Part shown: positions 49,501 through 61,500 of the stretch, one piece after another
Position numbering within the stretch: the stretch's first letter is position 1
How the letters are laid out: each line of letters begins with the position of its first letter
From: Owenia fusiformis
Taxonomy: Eukaryota > Annelida > Polychaeta > Sabellida > Oweniidae
Assembly (NCBI GenBank): GCA_903813345.2
Contig: CAIIXF020000005.1
Coordinates: forward strand, 24,181,375-24,245,374
Direction: 5' to 3'
Length of the DNA stretch: 64,000 nt
Program-made: the position numbers and the translations under genes
The notes under the pieces: model-generated
Databases searched by the model: none
What the model saw: the letters and a program-made list of their open reading frames with translations, nothing else
What the model was told of the DNA's origin: nothing

Positions 49501-52500
49501 TAAAATCTGAAGCAAATCCATCAACTGGTATTTGAGTTATCAAAGATTACATGTTTCATAAAAATGGTCACCATTTTGAATGGAGTGGATGTAGTGGCCA
49601 TATTAGAAGGCTCTCTTTTTGGCCAAATCCTCTATCTGATTTTTGATAAATTAAAAATAACATTTTTCTTTGAATTCAGAGCAGCCATCTTAAAAATGCC
49701 TTCTTGAGCAGAGTCCCACATCCCTTGATTAACATATAAAATTTGAATCAAATATCCCTCCTGAACTTAATTAAGCAGGATATTAAAAACAGTTAACGTC
49801 AATGAAGGGACATTAGCAATTCAGCCAGCTCATAGTGATAATGGACTAAGATGATTCAATGGTTTTGATCAATTAAAATCGCCATTACTTGGGAAGCTGC
49901 TTTGTGTCTTAAAAGGATGCCTTAAAATGGTGACTTGGTATAGTTTTCACCATAAACAACCCTAAAATATTTAAATTTATACATTTACATTTGAGCATGA
50001 CTGTATCAACACCTTCTATAAACTGTAAACAAAGTCAATATTTCGAATTGATCTGATTCATTGTCACAAACATTATTACAATTTTTTTTGGTTTTAGACG
50101 TTTTGAATGCAAACTGCATCCATGATCACTAAATTTAAATTGAAAACCGTTGAAATGAATACAGGTAAATCTACTATTACGTCATTAAATTTTAATCTTT
50201 CATTCAAAATGTCTAAAATTGTAATAAAGTCTGTGACAATGAACACTAATAAATGGATTTAATATCACCAGACTATGAACTTATTTAATGTAAAAAGAAA
50301 CGGACAGTTTCTTTATATCACTAAGTTGGTAATGACTTTGAAGATGTATAATGCATTGCAGATTGGCAGGTTCACATCTAATGAGTGTTATATTAATTAC
50401 ATATCTGTACATATAAAATGGAATCTTATTCTGCTAAATATAAATAAATATAAAATACTGTTAATTGCAATGCAATTATTACCATGGAAATGAGTAAACA
50501 TGTATACTTATGTAATCATGTATGCGTAATGATACGATATGACTTATGTAATCATGTTATGATGCATGTGTTTCATTACATGATACCATATGTCAATTTA
50601 TTAGGAGGCCCCATCGGGGGGCCTCCTATCAATTTTGTAGATATTATTCTTTATTATTCTTTATTAGGAGGCCCCGACAGGGGGCCTCCTATTAATTTTA
50701 TAGATATTATTATTATTAGGAGGCCCCGACAGGGGGCCTCCTATTAATTTTATAGATATTATTATTAGGAGGCCCTCCTGAAAGGGCCTCCTATAGCTTT
50801 TGTAGCTTTTCTTTATTCTTATTATTCTTTATTCTTTATTCTTTATTTATTATTCTTCCAAAGCATTTTTCTCCTACTTCCAACTACCTTTCAACTACCT
50901 ACTATATGATCCTACTAGTAACCTTGGCTGGAATAGGGGGGAAAATATTTTTTATCTAGGTCAAGGTCAAAGGTCAAAATCTAGGTCAAATCTAAGTTTT
51001 TTTTCAAGTTTCTCAAGTTTGTCCTTATACTTCATTATTTCTTGCGATGAATTAAACTGAAACTACATTTAAGTATTCTCTACAAATTGTTCACTATATG
51101 TCAGCATTAAATTTTTACCATTTTTGAGATATTTGACGTCAAAAAACGGTCAAAAAAGGTCATTTTTCAACTTGCTTCAATCTGACCAAATTTTTTTTTT
51201 AAAATCATCTACAAGTTCCCAGGAGTCCGAATCTGACCTCAGATTTAACCTTTGACCTTTAGTTGACCTTCAGTGACCTTCGAAAGGTCAGAAAAGTTGA
51301 TTTTTCAAATTGAGTCTTTGGATTCAAATTTGGGTCAATCTAATTACAAATAGCCTACTGAGGTCTAAAAAAGTAAAAATTTCAAGGTCAAAGGTCAAGG
51401 TCATCAAATTAGGTCACAAACTGTGCTATCTAAGTTTCTCATAGTTCAAGACTACAAATCAATATTTTTAATTGAAAGTCAAGATGTACATTCCTCTGAG
51501 GGTTCTACACATATTAGTCATTGACTATTTATTAAAATTTTGTCCCGGTTTTGAGATATAAGAGCTCAAAAACTGAAAAAGGTCAATTTTTTAAAGTTTA
51601 TAAGGTCAAATTTTAACTTGCTTCAAATTCACCCAACTTTTTTTTTTAAATCATCTACAACTTCTCAGGAGTTCATATTTAACCTCAGATTTGACATTTG
51701 ACCTTTAGTTGACCTTCAGTGACCTTCAAAAGGTCAGAAAAGTTGATTTTTCAAATTGAGTTTTTGGATTCAAATTTAGGGTAAGCCTAATCATAAAAGA
51801 CCCACTGAGCTCTAAAACAGTACAATTTTCAAGGTCAAGGGTCACGGTTATCAAATAAGGTCAAAGGTCAAAATCTAGGTCAAATCTAAATTTTTTTCAA
51901 GTTTCTCAACTTTGTCCTTATACTTCATTATTTCTTGCGATGAATTAAACTGAAACTACATTTAAGTATTTTCTACAAATTGTTTACTATATGTCAGCAT
52001 TGAATTTTTACCATTTTTGAGATATTTGACGGCGAAAAACGGTAAAAAAAGGTAATTTTTCAACTTGCTTCAATCTGACCAAATTTTTTTTTAAAATCAT
52101 CAACAAATTCCCAGGAGTCCGAATCTGACCTCATATTTGACCTTTGACCTTTAGTTGACCTTCAATGACCTTCGAAAGGTAGGAAAAGTTAATTTTTCAA
52201 ATTGAGTCTTTGGATTCAAATTAAGGTCAGCCTGATTAAAAAAGACCTACTGAGGTCTAAAAGGGTAAAACTTTTCAAGGTCAAAGGTCAAGATCATGAA
52301 ATTAGGTCACAAACTGTGCTTTCTAAGTTTCGCAAAGTTCGAGACTACAAACCAATATTTTTAACCCGAAGTCGAAATATACACATCCCTCTAAGGGTTC
52401 TACACAATATATAAGCAATTGACTATCTAATAGAATTTTGTCCCAGTTTGAGATATAAGGGTTCAAAAATTGAAAAAAGGTCAATTTGGAAATTTTCAAG

Positions 52501-55500
52501 GTCAAATTTAAACTCGCTTCAAATTGACAAAATCTTTTTTTGAAAATCATCTACAAGTTCTCAAGAGTTCACATCTGACCTCAGATTTGATCTTTGTCCT
52601 TTAGTTGACCTTCAAATTGTCAAAAATGCCTAAGAGGGCCTCCGTGAGATTGCTTGCAATCTTCAAAAGTCTAGTTATTATTATTCTTTATTTATTTATT
52701 CTTCCTAAACCTTTTTCTCCTACTTCCAACTACCTTTCAACTATCTACTATATGCACCTACTAGGGACCTTGGCTGAACTTGGGGGGAAAGGAATTTTTA
52801 TCTAGGTCAAGGTCAAAGGTCAAAATCTAGGTCAAATCTAAGTTTTTTTCAAGTTTCTCAAATCCTGATTCTACACTTCAATATTTTTGGCTGAATTTTT
52901 GCATTCAGATAGATATTAGTATTCTATTAGTCTTAGCCTTTTGCCGTCTAGAGACATTTTGCCTAGATTTTGAGATATTGAAGGTCAAAAAAAGGTCAAA
53001 AAAGGTCTTTTTTCAACTTGCTTCAAATTGACCAAATTTTTTTTTAAAACTCATCTACAAGTTCTCAGGATTCCGAATCTGACCTTACTTTTGACCTGTG
53101 ACCTTTGGTTGACCTTCAGTGACCTCCGAAAGGTCAAAAAAGTTGATTTTTCAAATCGATTTTCTGGATTCAAATTTAGGTATATTTATTCACAAAAGAC
53201 CTCCTGAGGTCTAAAAAAGTAAAATTTGCAAGGTCAAAGGTCAAGGTCATCAAACGAAATCACAAACTATGTTTTCTAAGTTTCTCAAAATTGGAGACTA
53301 CAAATCAATTTTTTTTACTGAAAGTCAGAATATATATTCCTCTAAAGGTTCTACACATATTAGCAATTGACTATTTATTAAAATTTTGCTTCAGTTTTGA
53401 GATATTAGAACTCAAAAACAGAAAAAAGGTCAAATTTCGAAATTTTTCAAGGTCAAATTTCAACTTGCTCTAAATTGACCAAACTTTTTTTTAAAAAGCA
53501 TCTACAAGATCTCAGGAACTCAAATCTGACCTTAATTTTGACCTATGACCTTTAGTTGACCTTCAGTGACCTTCGAAAGGTCAAAAAAATTGATTTTTCA
53601 AATTGATTTTCTGGATTCAAATTTAGGTTTATTTAATCAGAAAAGATATACTGAGGTCTAAAAAAGTAAAATTCGCAAGGTCAAAGGTCAAGGTCATCAA
53701 ACAAGATCACAAACTGTGTTTTCTAAGTTTCTCAAAATTGGAGACTACAAATCAATTTTTTTTACTGAAAGTCAGGATATATATTCCTCTATGGGTTCTA
53801 CACATATTAGCAATTGACTATTTATTAAAATTGTGTACCAGTTTTGAGATATTGGAACTCAAAAACTGAAAAAAGGTCAAATTTCGAAACTTTTCAAGAC
53901 TAAATTTCAACTTGCTTCAAATTGACAAATTTTTTTTTAAAACTCATCTACAAGTTCTCAGGATTCCGAATCTGACCTTACTTTTGACCTATGACCTTTG
54001 GTTGACCTTCAGTGACCTCCGAAAGGTCAAAAAAGTTGATTTTTCAAATCGATTTTCTGGATTCAAATTTAGGTATATTTATTCACAAAAGACCTTCTGA
54101 GGTCTAAAAAAGTAAAATTTGCAAGGTCAAAGGTCAAGGTCATCAAACGAAATCACAAACTGTGTTTTCTAAGTTTCTCAAAATTGGAGACTACAAATCA
54201 ATATTTTAAATGAAAGTCAGAATATATATTCCTCTACTAAAGGTTCTACACATATTAGCAATTGATTATCTATTAAAATTTGGCTATAGTTTTGAGATAT
54301 TATAGCTCAAAAACTGAAAAAAGGTCAAATTTCGGAATTTTTCAAGGTCAAATTTTTACTTGCATTAATTCGACCAAACCTTTTTTAAAAGTCATCTACA
54401 AGTTGTCTGGAGTTCACATATGACCTTGTATTAGAGATTTGACCTTTGGCTGGCCTTTGAATGTTCAGAAACGAATATAGGGCCTCCGTAAGATTGCTTG
54501 CAATCTTAGATCGTTAGATCTCTAGTTATTATTCTTTATTTATTTATTCTTCCTAAACCTTTTTCTCCTACTTCCAACTACCTTTCAACTATCTACTATA
54601 TGCACCTACTAGGGACCTTGGCTGAACTTGGGGGGAAAGGAATTTTTATCTAGGTCAAGGTCAAAGGTCAAAATCTAGGTCAAATCTAAGTTTTTTTCAA
54701 GTTTCTCAAATCCTGACACTACACTTCAATATTTTTGGCTGAATTTTTGCATTCAGATAGATATTAGTATTCTTTTAGTCTTAGCCTTTTGCCGTCTAGA
54801 GACATTTTGCCTAGATTTTGAGATATTGAAGGTCAAAAAAAGGTCAAAAAAGGTCTTTTTTCAACTTGCTTCAAATTGACCAAATTTTTTTTTAAAACTC
54901 ATCTACAAGTTCTCAGGATTCCGAATCTGACCTTACTTTTGACCTGTGACCTTTGGTTGACCTTCAGTGACCTCCGAAAGGTCAAAAAAGTTGATTTTTC
55001 AAATCGATTTTCTGGATTCAAATTTAGGTATATTTATTCACAAAAGACCTCCTGAGGTCTAAAAAAGTAAAATTTGCAAGGTCAAAGGTCAAGGTCATCA
55101 AATGAAATCACAAACTATGTTTTCTAAGTTTCTCAAAATTGGAGACTACAAATCAATTTTTTTTACTGAAAGTCAGAATATATATTCCTCTAAAGGTTCT
55201 ACACATATTAGCAATTGACTATTTATTAAAATTTTGCTTCAGTTTTGAGATATTAGAACTCAAAAACAGAAAAAAGGTCAAATTTCGAAATTTTTCAAGG
55301 TCAAATTTCAACTTGCTCTAAATTGACCAAACTTTTTTTTAAAAAGCATCTACAAGATCTCAGGAACTCAAATCTGACCTTAATTTTGACCTATGACCTT
55401 TAGTTGACCTTCAGTGACCTTCGAAAGGTCAAAAAAATTGATTTTTCAAATTGATTTTCTGGATTCAAATTTAGGTTTATTTAATCAGAAAAGATATACT

Positions 55501-58500
55501 GAGGTCTAAAAAAGTAAAATTCGCAAGGTCAAAGGTCAAGGTCATCAAACAAGATCACAAACTGTGTTTTCTAAGTTTCTCAAAATTGGAGACTACAAAT
55601 CAATTTTTTTTACTGAAAGTCAGGATATATATTCCTCTATGGGTTCTACACATATTAGCAATTGACTGTTTATTAAAATTGTGTACCAGTTTTGAGATAT
55701 TGGAACTCAAAAACTGAAAAAAGGTCAAATTTCGAAACTTTTCAAGACTAAATTTCAACTTGCTTCAAATTGACAAATTTTTTTTAAAACTCATCTACAA
55801 GTTCTCAGGATTCCGAATCTGACCTTACTTTTGACCTATGACCTTTGGTTGACCTTCAGTGACCTCCGAAAGGTCAAAAAAGTTGATTTTTCAAATCGAT
55901 TTTCTGGATTCAAATTTAGGTATATTTATTCACAAAAGACCTTCTGAGGTCTAAAAAAGTAAAATTTGCAAGGTCAAAGGTCAAGGTCATCAAACGAAAT
56001 CACAAACTGTGTTTTCTAAGTTTCTCAAAATTGGAGACTACAAATCAATATTTTAAATGAAAGTCAGAATATATATTCCTCTACTAAAGGTTCTACACAT
56101 ATTAGCAATTGATTATCTATTAAAATTTGGCTATAGTTTTGAGATATTATAGCTCAAAAACTGAAAAAAGGTCAAATTTCGGAATTTTTCAAGGTCAAAT
56201 TTTTACTTGCATTAATTCGACCAAACCTTTTTTAAAAGTCATCTACAAGTTGTCTGGAGTTCACATATGACCTTGTATTAGAGATTTGACCTTTGGCTGG
56301 CCTTTGAATGTTCAGAAACGAATATAGGGCCTCCGTAAGATTGCTTGCAATCTTAGATCGTTAGATCTCTAGTTATTATTTATTCTTCCTCCCTCTTTTT
56401 CTCCTACTTCCAACTACCTTTCAACCATCTCCTATATGCACCTAACAGGGACCTTGGCTGAACTTGGCGGGAAAGAACTTTTTATCTAGGTCAAGGTCAA
56501 AGGTCAAAATCAAGGTCAAATCAAAGCTTTTTTTCAGTTTCTCAAATCCTGACACTACACTTCAATATTTTTGGCTGAATTTTTGCATACAGATAGATAT
56601 TAGTATTCTATTAGTCTTAGCCTTTTGCCGTCTAGAAAAATTTTGCCTAGATTTTGAGATATTGAAGGTCAAAAAAAGGTCAAAAAAGGTCTTTTTTCAA
56701 CTTGCTTCAAATTGACCAAATTTTTTTTTAAAACTCATCTACAAGTTCTCAGGATTCCAAATCTGACCTTACTGTTGACCTTCGACCTTTGGTTAACCTT
56801 CAGTGACCTCCGAAAGGTCAAAAAAGTTGATTTTTCAAATCGATTTTCTGGATTCAAATTTAGGTATATTTAGTCACAAAAGAGCTTCTGAGGTCTAAAA
56901 AAGTAAAATTTGCAAGGTCAAAGGTCAAGGTCATCAAACAAAATCACAAACTGCGTTTTCTAAGTTTCTCAAAATTTGAGACTACAAATCAATTTTTTTT
57001 ACTGAAAGTCAGAATATATATTCCTCTAAAGGTTCTACACATATTAGCAATTGACTATTTATTAAAATTTTGCTCCAGTTTTGAGATATTAGAACTCAAA
57101 AACTGAAAAAAGGTCAAATTTCGAAATATTTCAAGGTCAAATTTCAACTTGCTCTAAATTGACCAAACTTTTTTTTAAAAACTATCTACAAGTTCTCAGG
57201 AATTCAAATCTGACCTTACTTTTGACCTCTGACCTTTGGTTGACCTTCAGTGACCTCCGAAAGGTCAAAAAAGTTGATTTTTCAAATTGATTTTCTGGAT
57301 TCAAATTTAGGTATATTTATTCACAAAAGACCTTCTGAGGTCTAAAAAAGTAAAATTTGCAAGGTCAAAGGTCAAGGTCATCAAACGAAATCACAAACTG
57401 TGTTTTCTAAGTTTCTCAAAATTGGAGACTACAAATCAATATTTTTAAATGAAAGTCAGAATATATATTCCTCTACTAAAGGTTCTACACATATTAGCAA
57501 TTGATTATCTATTAAAATTTGGCTCCAGTTTTGAGATATTATAGCTCAAAAACTGAAAAAAGGTCAAATTTCGAAATTTTCAAGGTCAAATTTCTACTTG
57601 CATTAATTCGACCAAACCTTTTTTAAAAATCATCTACAAGTTGTCTGGAGTTCATATATGACCTTGTATTAGAGATTTGATCTTTGGCTGGCCTTTGAAT
57701 GTTCAGAAACGAATATAGGGCCTCCGTAAGATTGCTTGCAATCTTAGATCGTTAGATCTCTAGTTATATACCCATTTGTATTCTAGATGCTCATGGTCTA
57801 TTCATGGTCACAAGATATGAATAAATACACTAATTTCCTGGAAAGTCCTAAATCCTTAATAACAGGGAAGATAAAATGTACTTATCACCACATGTGACCA
57901 GTCATTAGTACCTTTTATCTTCCCTGCTACCTAGGATTGTAGGAGTTGAATGGCAAAATGCCTTTAAATGCCAATAAGAACCCTCCATGGTAAGCCACGC
58001 CCTCTCTGTCTCTATCCTTCTGAATCTGCGATGCAACAGAGAGAGATGCTATGAGTTTCAGAATGATAAGAACCTGTATGCATTAAAAGTTGAAATTAAA
58101 AGACTTTTTATTTTGTTATTGTTTACAGAGGACACATGGGGTATATGATAAAACAAATAGTGACTGCCACATTTTCAGGAAATAGTGAAAAACCTTTTCC
58201 CCTCGGGTAATATCCTGTCTACTGACATGTTCCCTCGACCTGCAGCCTCAGGAACATGTCAGTGGACAGCATATTCCCTCGGGAAAAATATTTTGCACTA
58301 TTTCCCTCAATGGCAGTCACTAATTGTACAGTATACAATTGTAGACCTCTCTTGAGGTCAACTGGCAAAATTGTACACTGATATTGTAAACCTTGAAAGT
58401 ACTGTTACATATTTTAGCAAAAAATCCACATAACCGTTGAATATCACTTCTAAAAAGTAGTTTGATTTTTTCAACTTTCTATTAATACTGCAAAATGAAG

Positions 58501-61500
58501 AGATTTAAAAAAATTTTTTTCAATTTATTTTTCAAAAATTTGTTAATTTAAAATTGATTTAAATATTTTACATAATTAAGAAAATGTATTTTTGCACAAA
58601 TTTTTTTTTCATTTTTTTTCATTTTTTCAAAATTTAAAAAGAATTCACAAAAATAGTGGTCAACAGTACCTAGTAGCGGTCATGAGGAAGTTGCAGACCA
58701 TTCTCTTGAAAGCCTGATATATTTATTACAATGTAACTATTTTTACTTTTGAATATAACTGCATGCACATGTATACATGTATATTGTGTAATGTTAAAAA
58801 AAGCTAATATTTAATATTTACTCTCCGGGGGATATCTAACAATAAATTATATCATATTATCTTAATTTTGTCAAGCCCTAGGACAATTTTCATCTGTTCT
58901 TGCTTTTGTTCATACTCGTTTCCAAGTTTGATTTTCAATATGAAAACATCATACCTTGGAAATCCAAGATGGCTTCTGTTCCGATAAATATCAGATCATA
59001 ATATTTTATTTATTTATGAGATATGATAATATTTACATTCAAATTTGAGCAATTTGTGCCTGGATAAAATCTTAAAGTGATGTGGTTTAACATGTATGTT
59101 AATTGTAGCTAATGAGTTTTGAGCCTACACATTACACATTGTCATTTCATTCATCAGCATCTGCAGATTTTACACACCCTCCCTCACTGGACTTTCATTG
59201 AATTTGTGGGTTTTTATATTGTTCATTATGTATTAGGTATTGTTGAGTCACAGCCTTTAGTTGACTGTGTGGGAGATTCGTTATCATTTATCAATAAAAT
59301 AATAACTTTTTGTGACATAATATGTTACATAATAAACTCCTACTGCTCCAAACACAGTCTTATGTTGTTCTTATTGTATCTAATTTATGAAAAATGCACA
59401 TTTACTTACGAAAAATTATGAATATATCTGAAAAGAGATATTCATAGTGTAGGCTATAGGTTGCTTTTTTGGGACTTCAAAAAGAACTCAAATTCAGATC
59501 ACATTAAATTCAAAATCCCAGATACATATTATTTTTTATTTTCTAGTCTATACAGATTTATTCTTACCTCAACTTCATCGCCCACATGAAGCATGAAGTC
59601 ATTCAACAGGTCAAGTGCAGAAGGGTCACCACACACATGAATTTCCTCAGCACACACACCTGAAATGAAGGTGCAATATAGATCTAATCTAAGCCATAAT
59701 GATTAATGAAATTAATGAGATATATGAGGAATGTAGACCATCCAATGATTAATGAGAATAATGAAAAATATGAAATTAATGAATTTATATGTCTGGTTGC
59801 TACATGTAGGTATGAAACTTAACTATTATTTCAACAAGTATGCACCAACTGGAATAACCAACTAGTAATATTACTAATATCACACCTTTTGGCATGGAAA
59901 ACATGAATATAGATTAGATATTGGCAGATATAGATGAAATCCCACCAGGCAAAACTGAATCAGTGAGATATGTGAAGCCCAAACCCAAAACTGTAGCAGG
60001 AAGGTTGTGCAACATGTAAATGTTGAGAAGATGAAGTCCAGTTTATCTAAGAAATTACAACACAGACAATTATATCAGTAAATTCTTGAAATGATATCAA
60101 AAGTTAATGTTCATAGTAATGATTTACAGGGTGAACCAAAAAAAGTTACCCAGATAAATCTCAATAACTCAGTCATCAAGTATGAGTTTGAAGTCAGATT
60201 TGGCATAATTGCCTTTTCATTCAACCAAGTCTATTGCGAATGGTAACTATTTTATGGCCATTTTACGAAACTTGCTCAAAATGCCAGTCTTGTCTTTGGA
60301 GACAAACTTGAATTATTTTACTCTCTGGTGCTTTTTGGGTTGTTAATATACACATTTTCTATGAAATAATCCAAACAGTAAGCTTCTGGAGGTTTGCATT
60401 GGGTGATTTTAGTAAGTTTTGGCATTTGGAGCATGTTTTGTAAAATGGCCATAAAATTGTGACTTAAAACCCAGACTGGATGACTGAGTTATTAAGATTT
60501 GTTTAGGTTACATTTGGCTCATTCTGTAATTGTAAACATAATTTTGAATGCCAATATCATATGAAAGAACATCTTTGTTATATATCATTCATTTAATAAT
60601 CAAGAACATTCAGCAATATTTGTCTATGGTAAATAGATTTTATATGCTTTTGTTATACATTCAAATCTGATACTTTGCATGTATAGTTACTATGCTAGTT
60701 TATCCTCTGGGGGTGATAATTGCTATATGACACCCATTATAAGGCATCACAATGGAGGTTTTGAATAGAAGTGTCAGTGTATTATAAGAACATCTCTAAC
60801 AGTTGGGAATCTCAAACAAATCAATAAACATGTACACTAATTGGAACATTCAAATGAAGAACTTAAGAATTACCTAGCAGTGCCCTTGTCCATGCCCATC
60901 CTCTGTCTTTACTTTTCAGCATCTGCACTTCATCAATTACTGCAACTTCATCTGAAATCAGAGGTACTAATACAATACATAGCTAAATACATACACCAGT
61001 TACAATAAACATGATGCTTACGTTATTGTTATATCCTAAGGGAAATATAGATATCCTACCAAGTGCTTGGAGGGATATACACTAAACCAAGTATCAGATA
61101 ACTTATTTATCCTATGTGTAGTGACTTCTGACATGATATTTTGGGTTGCTATTTAGTCATTTAGTCATTTTTGCTCTCACAGTTTGAGACACTTATACTA
61201 CTATAAACTAATGTAGTGTAGGTTCATATCAAAATAAAACATTGAATAAACTGTATTGTAGTCATTATCGTTTACACACAGCTGGAGATTCAACAGGAAC
61301 TAGAAATATAGCAATTCCATACATGACCAAATCCAACCAAACAAAACAAATTCTATCAAAATCATGAACATTCCTTGATAAAAAAAAGAGGTATCAATGC
61401 CTGCGACATTAAACTCCATTTAGAATAAATACAGTACATTGACAGTATTTAATCTAATTAATTTAATTTAATCAAAGTCACGCCCGGTGATCGTGAATAT

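Noticed and set aside
50602-50793. Hairpins as a CRISPR-like or terminator array
   Set aside because: Eukaryotic context, AT spacers of unequal, related sequence and direct link to a mobile array; no cas genes.
53291-55321. Identical 60-residue ORFs at 53291 and 55139
   Set aside because: The identity reflects the recent 1848 bp tandem duplication; the frame is a chance translation of repeat DNA.
59119-59421. 100-residue hydrophobic plus-strand ORF
   Set aside because: Single open frame in AT-rich intron, no motif, no codon or homology support.
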